Source: Acidobacteriota bacterium
Lineage (GTDB): Bacteria > Acidobacteriota > Vicinamibacteria > Vicinamibacterales > SCN-69-37
Assembly (NCBI GenBank): GCA_013203475.1
Contig: JABMNV010000063.1
Coordinates: 1 to 52,060, forward strand
Length of the DNA stretch: 52,060 nucleotides
Direction of reading: 5' to 3'
Part shown: piece by piece, positions 41,386-49,563 of the stretch
How positions within the stretch are numbered: position 1 is the stretch's first letter
How the letters are laid out: each line of letters begins with the position of its first letter
The notes under the pieces: generated by a model
Told to the model about the DNA's origin: nothing
Database searches by the model: none
The model's input: only the letters and a program-made list of their open reading frames with translations
Translations under genes and position numbers: made by a program

Positions 41386-42567
41386 TCAGGCGATGCCAGT
41401 GACCCGGTGCCCGCCCACCCACGTGCCGGCCACACGCAGGTCCGGCGTCAATGCCACTAGATCTGCCAGATTCCCGCGCGCAATCACGCCCAGGCCCGTC
41501 AGACCCAGCTCCCGGGCAGGCGTGGTGGAACACAGCGTCGCGGCCTCAACCAGAGACTGCCCTGCCCTGGCGACCAGCATCCCAAACACCCGGTCCATCG
41601 TCGCGACCGAGCCTGCCAACTTGCCGTCGTCCAATCGCGCCACGTCAGCCACCGTGATCGTCTGTCCGCCCAGTCGGGCGCACGCCCCCACCGGCAGACC
41701 GGCACCAGCGGTGCCGTCCGTGATGGCCATCACCCGGCTGTGTCCCTTTGCGGCGATCGCCGCGCGCACCACCGCGGGGTGCACGTGGTGTCCGTCGCAA
41801 ATAATCTCTGCGGCCACCTCATCACTCGACAAGATCGCGCCCACCAGCCCGGGTTCACGATGCGTCATCGGCGACATCCGGTTGAACAGATGCGTTGCGT
41901 GCCTGGCACCCAGCGAAATGGCTTCCATCGCCTGTTCAAACGTCGCACCTGAATGGCCCAGAGACACACGGATGCCAGCATCGATGGCCGCCCGCAGCAG
42001 GTCCATCCCACCGGGCATCTCCGGCGCCATCGTCAACACGCCGACGTCGGCCCGCCGGTCCAGGATGAGAGAAAGGATCAATGAAAAATCGCGCTCACGA
42101 TGCTGGGGGTCATGAATCCACTCGCGCGGCTGTGCGCCCGCGAAACCCGGATTGATGAAGTTGCTCTCAAGATGCGCCGGCAACACACGCGCGGCCCCGG
42201 GCTCGGCCAGCACACGGGCGGCCCGAACCGCGTCGAGAAATGTCGCCAGCGGCTCCGCGGGGCAGGCGACTGACGTGGGGCAAAACGCCGTCACGCCAAA
42301 CCTCGGCAATTGCCGCGCAACCGCGATGACGGCCTCAGGACCGTCAAGCACATCCACTCCCAACAGACCGTGCACGTGCACATCCACAAACCCGGGCACC
42401 AGCAACTGACTGGTCAAGTCCACTCGTGTTTCGTGACTCCCGAGTTCTCGTGGTCCGCTCGTCAGGTCAACGATGCGGTCGCCTTCCAGCACCAGGGTGA
42501 GCCCAGACGCCACGCGGTCTGGAAAGACCACGTCGGCGCCGGACAGAAAGGTGCGGAGGGTGGGCAC
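41386..42567 (-). CDS. nagA: N-acetylglucosamine-6-phosphate deacetylase
   Basis: A 393-residue amidohydrolase: 'LVPGFVDVHVHGLLGVD' near residue 55, 'LPAHLESNFINP', 'RVSLGHSGATFEQA', 'GARHATHLFNRMSPMTHR', 'EIICDGHHVHPAV', 'VMAITDGTAGAGLP' and 'LADLVALTPDLRV'. It removes acetate from GlcNAc-6-phosphate in cell-wall recycling or chitin breakdown. The catalytic Asp in 'ITDG' and metal His/Glu residues are in place. It lies 13 bases after fabI on the same strand. Confidence 0.94.
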   Translation of the reverse strand: MPTLRTFLSGADVVFPDRVASGLTLVLEGDRIVDLTSGPRELGSHETRVDLTSQLLVPGFVDVHVHGLLGVDVLDGPEAVIAVARQLPRFGVTAFCPTSVACPAEPLATFLDAVRAARVLAEPGAARVLPAHLESNFINPGFAGAQPREWIHDPQHRERDFSLILSLILDRRADVGVLTMAPEMPGGMDLLRAAIDAGIRVSLGHSGATFEQAMEAISLGARHATHLFNRMSPMTHREPGLVGAILSSDEVAAEIICDGHHVHPAVVRAAIAAKGHSRVMAITDGTAGAGLPVGACARLGGQTITVADVARLDDGKLAGSVATMDRVFGMLVARAGQSLVEAATLCSTTPARELGLTGLGVIARGNLADLVALTPDLRVAGTWVGGHRVTGIA

Positions 42568-42580
42568 CAGGGCCTGTCCC

Positions 42581-43354
42581 CTACACGCCCATGGCGTGAA
42601 ATCCGGAGTCCACCATCAGCACTTCTGCCGTAATCCCGCGGCTGTTGGGCCCGAGCAGGAACACGGCGGCATCCGCCACCTCGCTCGTGTCGACCGTGCG
42701 CCGCAGAGGTGCGCGATCGCGGTAGGTCTGCAGAATATTCGAAAAGCCCGAGATGCCGGATGCCGCGAGTGTCTTGATGGGCCCAGCCGAAATCGCGTTC
42801 ACGCGAATATTCTGGGGCCCCAGGTCGCTCGCCAGGTACCGCACTGACGCCTCAAGGGCCGCCTTGGCCACGCCCATGATGTTGTAGTTGGTAAACACGC
42901 GCTGGCTGCCGAGGTAGCTCAGCGTCACGATACTGCCGCCACCACGCGCAGCCATCATGGGTGCGGCACGGCGGGCCAACGCGACCAGTGAATACGCACT
43001 GACCTCAAGGGCCACTCGAAAGCCCTCTCGCGAGGTCTCGCTGAACGGTGCGGCGAGGTCTTCGCGCAGGGCGAACGCGGCTCCGTGAACCATGAAATCA
43101 AGTCCACCGTGCTCCGCTTCAATCGACGCAAACAGGGCGTCCATTTGCGCGTCGTCGGTCACGTCACAAGGCAGAACGGTGACATTCGAGAGGGTTGCGG
43201 CCAACTCGCGGACGTTGTCTTCCAGGCGTTCACCGGCGTAGGTCAGGATGAGCGTGGCACCTTCGGCTGAGGCCGCCTGGGCGATCGCCCACGCAATAGA
43301 ACGCTTGTTGGCCACGCCAACAATGAGGCCAACTTTGGACGTGAACTGTGCCAT
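42581..43354 (-). CDS. fabI: Enoyl-[acyl-carrier-protein] reductase (FabI)
   Basis: A 257-residue short-chain dehydrogenase of the FabI type: 'GLIVGVANKRSIAWAIAQAA' (NADH binding), 'LPCDVTDDAQMDALF', 'DFMVHGAAFALREDL' and the catalytic Tyr157 and Lys164 in 'YNIMGVAKAALEASVRYLA'. It reduces the double bond in the last step of fatty-acid elongation. Starts 6 bases after the upstream gene. Confidence 0.96.
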   Translation of the reverse strand: MAQFTSKVGLIVGVANKRSIAWAIAQAASAEGATLILTYAGERLEDNVRELAATLSNVTVLPCDVTDDAQMDALFASIEAEHGGLDFMVHGAAFALREDLAAPFSETSREGFRVALEVSAYSLVALARRAAPMMAARGGGSIVTLSYLGSQRVFTNYNIMGVAKAALEASVRYLASDLGPQNIRVNAISAGPIKTLAASGISGFSNILQTYRDRAPLRRTVDTSEVADAAVFLLGPNSRGITAEVLMVDSGFHAMGV

Positions 43355-43360
43355 GGGGGC

Positions 43361-44281
43361 CTATTCTTGCGGTCTCGGTTTCTTGTGACGACGCCGGCGA
43401 CGATTGCCACTGGGGCGCTGGCCATTCGGACTGCCAGGCTGGGCCGGGTCCGGCGCTGGTCCTCGTCCCTGCCCGGAAGAGCCTTGTCCGTCGGCGCGAA
43501 AGCTGCGGTTGGCATTGGGCGAACTGTTTCCGTTTCCGTTTCCGCTGCGATCCTGCCAGCCGCCACCGCCGCTTCCGCCGCCGCCGCCGCGAAACTGCTG
43601 GGAGCCCCGCACGTTGCGCTGATGCATCGTGAACTCGGGAATGGCTCGTTGGGTGGAAACCTCGCTGTCATTGCGGGGGAGGGAGGCGCGAATCAGCTTG
43701 CGATGAAGCGACCACACTTCGTCGACGACCGAAGTCGGCGGGGTGGGTGCCCCGTTGGTGGCCATCGGCACCTCTCTTGGCGGTGACGCCTCGACTGGAG
43801 CCGGGACTGGTGCGGGAGGCGGCGCCTGGACCAAGTTTGATACCGGGCTTGATGCCAGGCTTGATGCCAGGCCTGACGCCGGCTTCGGCACGGCCACCTT
43901 GCGCGATGCGGCGGCCCTGCGTGGCGGCCGCACGATCGGCACTAGCGGCGCTGGGTCGGGCGCGGCCGCAACAGGTGCGGCAGCGATCGGCACGGGCGCA
44001 ATCGGCACAGGTTCGGCCGGCGCCGGTGCTGGCGATGCCACAACCTGACCGGCTGTCACATTTGCCAGCACTTGATCGTAGAGGGCAGCCTTTTCGTCCT
44101 TCTTCTTGCGGACGGGCGCCTTCCCACCTTTGTAGACATGATCCGACTCGCACGTATTACAGCGAGTTTGTCGAATCGTGTCTCCAACGATGGCGACGAT
44201 CGCATGGTTGGTAACGCGGCGTTCTCGCGGACAGTAGTCGTCCACAGGATCGCCCAAGCGCAGCGGGCGCTGCTGTTCCAT
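43361..44281 (-). CDS. Zinc-finger-like, largely disordered protein
   Basis: A 306-residue protein. The first 55 residues have a possible zinc site ('YCPRERRVTNHAIVAIV' and 'TRCNTCESDHVY'), then Lys-rich residues, a long Ala/Pro-rich middle with direct repeats (about 80-170) and a Gly/Asn/Arg-rich end ('RGGGGGSGGGGWQDR', 'NRRRRRHKKPR'). This looks like a nucleic-acid-binding tail. I do not recognise a named family. GGGAG precedes the ATG by 11 bases. A structured leader lies upstream. It leads into fabI. Confidence 0.75.
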   Translation of the reverse strand: MEQQRPLRLGDPVDDYCPRERRVTNHAIVAIVGDTIRQTRCNTCESDHVYKGGKAPVRKKKDEKAALYDQVLANVTAGQVVASPAPAPAEPVPIAPVPIAAAPVAAAPDPAPLVPIVRPPRRAAASRKVAVPKPASGLASSLASSPVSNLVQAPPPAPVPAPVEASPPREVPMATNGAPTPPTSVVDEVWSLHRKLIRASLPRNDSEVSTQRAIPEFTMHQRNVRGSQQFRGGGGGSGGGGWQDRSGNGNGNSSPNANRSFRADGQGSSGQGRGPAPDPAQPGSPNGQRPSGNRRRRRHKKPRPQE

Positions 44282-44411
44282 TCGTGTTGTTACTCCCGCA
44301 ATTGCGGACGCCAGAAACCAAGGTCAGACATGACCTCAAGGCAAAAAACATCTGGCGTTCGTGTAGGTCGAACGAGGATAACAACAAATCACGGCAGATG
44401 GCAAATAGTTT
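44282..44411 (-). promoter_or_regulatory. Structured leader between the S41 peptidase gene and the zinc-finger-like gene
   Basis: Packed dyads on 130 bases: CGTTCG/CGAACG (44356-44361, 44369-44374), followed on the minus strand by T6 (44343-44348); ACGCCAGA/TCTGGCGT (44308-44315, 44351-44358); nested AGGTCA/TGACCT (44321-44326, 44331-44336); and palindrome CCGCAATTGCGG (44296-44307). The first stem shares three bases with the second, so they exclude each other, as in an attenuator. Confidence 0.45.
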
Positions 44412-46448
44412 CTACAGCCGGTCGAACCACCGCAAGGCGGCCTCGAGCGGTCCGTCGTGCCCCGCTCTGAGGTCGTCGATCGACAACGGCACCCGTTCGT
44501 CGGGAGCGACACCGTCCCCCTCGAGCCGCTGACCGGTGGCGGTCACGAAGTCTCCAACGGCGTACATGAGCAGATCGCCGCTCGGGAGTCGGCGGGTGGA
44601 AGCGGGCAACGCCTGGCCCATCGTCTGCCGGCCGAACACGCGGGCACGCCCGAGACTCTGGAGGGCGCCGGCGAAGCATTCAGACGCACTCGCGGTCAGT
44701 TCGTCGACGAGGATCGCCACCGGGCCGGCATAGGGTTCAACGCGCTCCCCGTCTGGAGTAACCACGCGGGGATTGGCGCGAAACTCGAGGTCGGAGGTTC
44801 TGGTTTTCATTCGTCCCAACAGCTCGGGCGTTGAAAACAGGTGGCCGGCGACCCCCCGAATCATGGCAGCCAGTCCACCTGGATTTCCTCGCAGATCGAT
44901 CACCAAGCCCTCGGCGGAACGATACTCGTCGACCGCCCGGGCCACAGGGTCGTTGACCTGCGGAACCCATACGTTGAAACCAATCACACCCACCACTCGA
45001 CCGCCAGGCGTCGTCGAGACTCGTGTCGTGACGCGTGTGACGAAGGTCGGCAGGTCTCCAATCGCCACGCGCGGGCCATCCTCGAGGGCACGCGGCACCT
45101 GCAGCACGCGTTCGCCGTGTTCGTCGCGCACGCGCACGGCGGCGGCGCCGACCGGGCCCCGCAGACTTCGACCGGCGCGTTGCCACACGTGACGAGCCGT
45201 CACCCTGGGGTCAGCGTCCAACGGCTCGGCAGACCACCATGACCCGGCCGACTGGTCGTCAACGCTCAGCAAGATCTGACCCGGCGACACACCCGCCCGG
45301 TCGGCAGCCGAGCCAGTCGGCACGCGAGTCACCACCACGTCACGGCCGAGCACGCGCAGGTCGATGCCGATCGTCGCACTGCCCGCGGGCGCCGCGGCGG
45401 CGCTGTCGGCGTCAGCCGACGTCGACAGCAGCACGAAGTGCGAACGTTTCAAACGCCCAAGCATCTCGACAATGGCCCGACGCGCCTCGGCCGGAGTGGT
45501 CGCCGAGGCCGCCCGAGGACGCAATTCGTCACGGATGGCGCTCCAGTCAAGTCCGCCAAACGTCGGGTCGTAGAACGACTCGTTGATCGTCGTCCATGCC
45601 TCATCGAAACTCGCCAGGGCCTCTGGGCGCCACGCGGGCTCCAATTTGATCATCGCCTTAATGAGAGTAGGCGGTTCGAACGCGTCTGCAGGAACGGTGC
45701 CGTATTCGTACGTGTCGACAACAAAATGCTGCTCGAATCCGTCCGCGGCCTGAATCATCCGCGTTGGATGCATCATCGGACCGAACGCCTTGTAGTCGCG
45801 CAGGGTCGTCATCATCGGCACCACGCCCATCTCAGTGTGGCTGTCGCCCTGCATTCCCAGGAGCCATCCGGTCTCCACATCGAAGTACTGATCACGTTCT
45901 TGCCCGGACACAAACACCACATGCGCCTTGTAAGCGGCGCGGTCGTCAAATGTCGTGCGCGCGGTCGTGGTCACGGACTTGATGAGTTCGGCCGGATGAA
46001 GTGCTGCCTCAAGGTACGACTCATCGCGCATCTCGGCGAGTTGAGGTCCGGTGACCAGCGATGGCCCAACCATGGGATCGAGCATCCACCCCACGCTGCC
46101 GTTGTAGCCAGTCTCGAAAGTTCCGATGCCGCTCAACTCCATCCGAACAATCGCCTTATTCGGCCGCCCACCGATCATCTCGAACGTGCCCTTCATGTTC
46201 TGCGCGGGGAATTCCGTCACGCCTGTCGCGCGGAATGACGTCATCGCGCGAATGGCCGCACTGCCACCGATCGCAGTGACGTACTTCGCAACAAGTTCGG
46301 CACCACTGGGCAGAGCGCGAGCCTCGCTTGCGGAGCGGCCGCCCTGTTCCTGATCGGACACCGCCGCGAATCGGGCACTGCCTGCACTCACCAGAATCGC
46401 GACCAGGCACGCCTGCCGAATCCAGCGGCGCTCACATCGTGTCACCAT
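44412..46448 (-). CDS. S41-family peptidase with N-terminal exported domain and PDZ
   Basis: About 678 residues, start ATG 46448 behind GGGAG. A signal peptide ('ACLVAILVSAGSARFAA') leads to a 230-residue domain resembling LolA/outer-membrane lipoprotein-sorting-like folds ('LVAKYVTAIGGSAAIRAMTSF', 'WMLDPMVGP', 'DVETGWLLGMQGD'), then the tail-specific protease part: a helical segment with 'FDEAWTTINESFYDPTFGGLDW', a PDZ region ('VVTRVPTGSAADRAGVSPGQILLSVDD' in parts) and the catalytic block 'GLVIDLRGNPGG', 'VDELTASASECFAGALQ' (Ser in TASASE) and 'VFGRQTMGQALP'. It would cut peptides in the periplasm. Confidence 0.9.
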   Translation of the reverse strand: MVTRCERRWIRQACLVAILVSAGSARFAAVSDQEQGGRSASEARALPSGAELVAKYVTAIGGSAAIRAMTSFRATGVTEFPAQNMKGTFEMIGGRPNKAIVRMELSGIGTFETGYNGSVGWMLDPMVGPSLVTGPQLAEMRDESYLEAALHPAELIKSVTTTARTTFDDRAAYKAHVVFVSGQERDQYFDVETGWLLGMQGDSHTEMGVVPMMTTLRDYKAFGPMMHPTRMIQAADGFEQHFVVDTYEYGTVPADAFEPPTLIKAMIKLEPAWRPEALASFDEAWTTINESFYDPTFGGLDWSAIRDELRPRAASATTPAEARRAIVEMLGRLKRSHFVLLSTSADADSAAAAPAGSATIGIDLRVLGRDVVVTRVPTGSAADRAGVSPGQILLSVDDQSAGSWWSAEPLDADPRVTARHVWQRAGRSLRGPVGAAAVRVRDEHGERVLQVPRALEDGPRVAIGDLPTFVTRVTTRVSTTPGGRVVGVIGFNVWVPQVNDPVARAVDEYRSAEGLVIDLRGNPGGLAAMIRGVAGHLFSTPELLGRMKTRTSDLEFRANPRVVTPDGERVEPYAGPVAILVDELTASASECFAGALQSLGRARVFGRQTMGQALPASTRRLPSGDLLMYAVGDFVTATGQRLEGDGVAPDERVPLSIDDLRAGHDGPLEAALRWFDRL

Positions 46449-46521
46449 GAAAATCTCCCACGTGATCATACGCGGCTTGGGTCGCGATCAGTTTCAGTCC
46501 GAGTCTGGGGGCTGACTCCGC

Positions 46522-46527
46522 TACAAT
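46522..46527 (+). promoter_or_regulatory. -10 element before the 73-residue gene
   Basis: TACAAT lies 9 bases before ATG 46537. An inverted repeat GAGTC/GACTC sits just upstream (46501-46505 and 46514-46518). Confidence 0.4.
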
Positions 46528-46536
46528 GACGACCTC

Positions 46537-46758
46537 ATGCTCAAAGGCACACGTACCGCTGTCGTCCACCGCATTCAACCCATGTCAATCCACGGGCAGA
46601 TTTCTCTCGATGTGTTCTGGACTGACCCCGAGGACCCCGAAGGTGAGATTCGGCATGCACGCGTGGGCAACGAAGCGACCCCCCTCCACATGGCAGCGGG
46701 CGACACGGTCACGCTACACTACCTGATGGGCATGGTCACCGAGATTACGAAAACCTAG
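46537..46758 (+). CDS. Small conserved protein of unknown function
   Basis: A 73-residue acidic, soluble protein ('SIHGQISLDVFWTDPEDPEGEIRHARVG', 'AAGDTVTLHYLMGMVTEITK' in parts) that I do not recognise. It has its own start region, converges with the MFS gene (stop 13 bases away) and is divergent from the S41 peptidase gene. The codon use fits its neighbours, so I treat it as real. Confidence 0.6.
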   Translation: MLKGTRTAVVHRIQPMSIHGQISLDVFWTDPEDPEGEIRHARVGNEATPLHMAAGDTVTLHYLMGMVTEITKT

Positions 46759-46771
46759 ACGTTGGCCTGGT

Positions 46772-47995
46772 CTATTCCACGAGCCGACCCTTGGTTTCTG
46801 GAATCAGCACCCAAAATCCGGCGGCAAGTAGATACGCGCCGGCCGTAATCGAGAGTGCGGCTGGATACCCGTTGGTCTGCGCCACTGATCCGACCAACCA
46901 GGGCGCGGCGGCGCTGGCGACTCGGCCGACGTTGTAGGTGATGCCCTGCGCCGTCGCGCGCACCGCGGTCGGATACAACTCGGCGGTCACCGCTCCGAAC
47001 CCGCTGAAGTACCCGGTCCCGACAAACGCCACAACAGGGCCCAACACCAGCAAGACCCACGGCGTGGTCGTGTATGCGTACACCATGACCACAACCGCAG
47101 CAGCCACCAGATAGCCAACGTAGGTCTTTCGTCGGCCCACCGCGTCACTGACGTAGCCGAACGTGACGTACCCGAACCACATTCCGATCTGCATGACGAC
47201 GATGAACCAGTTCATCGCCGCGTTGGAAAGACCGATACCGCCGGTATCAGGCGAGGCTCGCAAGTACGAGGGAATCCAGGAGTTGAGACCCCACCACGCG
47301 AACATCGTGCACGCGTTCATCAGGGTGACGGCCAGCGTAATGCGCAGCATGGGCCCGCCCATCGCGGTACCCAGTGAGATCCGGGACGGCTTCGCTTTCT
47401 CGGCCTTCCACATCGCCGGTTCTTCCACATTCCGACGGACCCAGAGCGCGTAGAGCGCGGGCAGAATGCCGACGAAAAACACCGCGCGCCAGCTCAAGCC
47501 CATCACGTCCTGAACCAGCCAACTCACAATGGCGGCCAAGGCGTAACCGATGGCCCACGAACTTTGCATGAACCCCAGCGCCTTGCCGCGGTCGCGTTCG
47601 CTCCAGGTCTCAGACACGAGTGCCGCACCACTGGCCCACTCGCCGCCCATGCCGATGCCGAGACAAATGCGAAACACGGCGAGTTGGCCAACCGTCTGCG
47701 CAAAACCGCACGCTGCCGTAAACACCGAGTAGATCAGCACGCTCAGCATCAATGCGCGCGTACGACCCCACTTGTCCGCCAGGACGCCAAACATCAATCC
47801 CCCGGCGGCGGACGCGACCAGTGTGTAGGACGCCAACGCCCCGGCCGTTGAGTTATCGATGCCCAGATCATTGCGCACGGCCAACAGTACGAGCGCGTAC
47901 AGCATCACGTCGAACGAATCGAGCATCCATCCGAGTGATGCCGCGACCAGCGATTTCTTGGCCGTCCGATCAGCGTCAATCCACCACGTGAACAT
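46772..47995 (-). CDS. MFS transporter (AAHS-like)
   Basis: A 407-residue twelve-helix transporter. 'MLDSFDVMLYALVLL' in helix 1, 'GVLADKWGRTRALM' (loop 2-3 motif A), 'CLGIGMGGEWASGAALVSETW' in helix 4 and 'FGYVSDAVGRRKTYVG' (second motif A) are the marks of organic-acid:proton symporters. It starts 2 bases after the hydantoinase B stop, and so probably imports the substrate of the HyuA/HyuB enzyme. ATG 47995 gives the family-typical N-terminus. Confidence 0.9.
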   Translation of the reverse strand: MFTWWIDADRTAKKSLVAASLGWMLDSFDVMLYALVLLAVRNDLGIDNSTAGALASYTLVASAAGGLMFGVLADKWGRTRALMLSVLIYSVFTAACGFAQTVGQLAVFRICLGIGMGGEWASGAALVSETWSERDRGKALGFMQSSWAIGYALAAIVSWLVQDVMGLSWRAVFFVGILPALYALWVRRNVEEPAMWKAEKAKPSRISLGTAMGGPMLRITLAVTLMNACTMFAWWGLNSWIPSYLRASPDTGGIGLSNAAMNWFIVVMQIGMWFGYVTFGYVSDAVGRRKTYVGYLVAAAVVVMVYAYTTTPWVLLVLGPVVAFVGTGYFSGFGAVTAELYPTAVRATAQGITYNVGRVASAAAPWLVGSVAQTNGYPAALSITAGAYLLAAGFWVLIPETKGRLVE

Positions 47996-47997
47996 CG

Positions 47998-49563
47998 TTA
48001 TGGCTCTCCGTATCCACCGCCGCCAGGCGTCTCCACACGAAGACGATCGCCCGGCTTCAACGTCATTTCCACTTTGCCCGGCAACTGCTGCTCCCATCCA
48101 TCGCGGATCAGCGTGTTGCATCCAACACCGCCGGGTAGTCCGCCGAGAACGCCGTACGGCGCGAGCCGACGACGGTCAGTCAGTAACGTGACTGACGTCT
48201 CAGTCAGCACCTCGTACTCGCGCACCAGACCTTCGCCGCCCGAGGCGCGACCGCGACCGCCACTGCCCTGGCGCAGACCATACCGCCGAACGCGTACTGG
48301 AAGATAGTGTTCAATCGCCTCAACCGGCGTGTTGCGGGTATTACTCATGTGGACATGGACGCCGCTCAAGCCCGCCATGCCCTTGCGGCCGCCCATGCCA
48401 CCGCCCATGGTTTCGTAGTAGGCAAACCGCCGACCGGTTCTGGGATCAGTCCCTCCCAGCGTCACGTTGTTCATCGTCCCCTGGCTCGCAGCAGGCCACC
48501 GCTCTGGCTGCGACGTCCCCAGAGCACCGAGGACGACGTCGGTAATCCGCTGTGACGTTTCGACATTACCGCCAGCCACGGCCGACGGTTTCAGAGCATT
48601 GACGATGGAGCCTTCTGGGGCGATGACCTGAATGGGCCGACCGACGCCGGCGTTATACAGCACGTCGTCTTGCACGAGGCAGCGAAAGGCGTAGAGGCAG
48701 GCTGACAGCGTGATCGCATAGTTCGCATTCACGCTTCCCGTCACTTGAGGAGCCGATCCCGTGAAATCGACGACTGCCTGATCGTTCCGGATCGAAATCT
48801 TCACTCGAATGGGCACCGGTGTGTCGCTGAACCCATCGTCATCCAGCGCATCTTCGAACGAGTAGTCGCCATCAGGTACGCCTGCGATCGCGTGTCTGAC
48901 CACGCGCTCGGTGTAGTCCTGCAGGGCTGCCGCGTACTTCATCGTCTTGACCCGGCCGTAGCGAGAGACAACATCGTGGAGGCGGGTTTCAGCCACACGG
49001 TTGGCGGCGATCTGGGCCGCCAGGTCTCCCTCGCGTTCATCTGGCGTGCGCACGTTGTTGAGCAGGAGCGCGAGGATGTCGTCGACGATCACGCCGCGCC
49101 GGACGAGCCGGACAGGCGGAATGATGAGGCCCTCCTGATAGATCTCTCGTGCGACTGGCATAGAGCCTGGGCTCATGCCTCCGACGTCGGAGTGGTGGGC
49201 GCGGTTGGCTGCATAAAACGTCGGGGTCTTCTTCCTGCCGAGAAACACTGGTGACACCAGCGTGATGTCGGGCAAATGCGTGCCACCCCTGAACGGGTCG
49301 TTCAGCATGACGATGTCACCCGGCTCCATGCGAACGGCATCGATGGCCGCGCGCACCGACAACGGCATCGCACCGAGATGCACGGGCATGTGATCGCCCT
49401 GCGCGATCGTGTTGCCCTCAGCGTCGTAGACCGCGCACGAGTAGTCCAGCCGCTCTTTGATGTTTGGTGAAAATCCGGTCCGACACAGCGTGACACCCAT
49501 CTCTTCAGCGATGGAGAGGAACAAGTTCTTGAACACCTCGAATTCGATCGGACTCGTCTTCAT
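47998..49563 (-). CDS. Hydantoinase B/oxoprolinase family subunit
   Basis: A 521-residue HyuB: '[27 protein letters not shown]', '[16 protein letters not shown]', '[24 protein letters not shown]', '[15 protein letters not shown]' and '[13 protein letters not shown]', all shown in short parts of the conserved N-terminal half; the end has '[26 protein letters not shown]'. The B subunit acts with HyuA in ATP-driven hydrolysis of hydantoins, 5-oxoproline or carboxylation of ketones. It overlaps hyuA by four bases. Confidence 0.93.
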   Translation of the reverse strand: MKTSPIEFEVFKNLFLSIAEEMGVTLCRTGFSPNIKERLDYSCAVYDAEGNTIAQGDHMPVHLGAMPLSVRAAIDAVRMEPGDIVMLNDPFRGGTHLPDITLVSPVFLGRKKTPTFYAANRAHHSDVGGMSPGSMPVAREIYQEGLIIPPVRLVRRGVIVDDILALLLNNVRTPDEREGDLAAQIAANRVAETRLHDVVSRYGRVKTMKYAAALQDYTERVVRHAIAGVPDGDYSFEDALDDDGFSDTPVPIRVKISIRNDQAVVDFTGSAPQVTGSVNANYAITLSACLYAFRCLVQDDVLYNAGVGRPIQVIAPEGSIVNALKPSAVAGGNVETSQRITDVVLGALGTSQPERWPAASQGTMNNVTLGGTDPRTGRRFAYYETMGGGMGGRKGMAGLSGVHVHMSNTRNTPVEAIEHYLPVRVRRYGLRQGSGGRGRASGGEGLVREYEVLTETSVTLLTDRRRLAPYGVLGGLPGGVGCNTLIRDGWEQQLPGKVEMTLKPGDRLRVETPGGGGYGEP

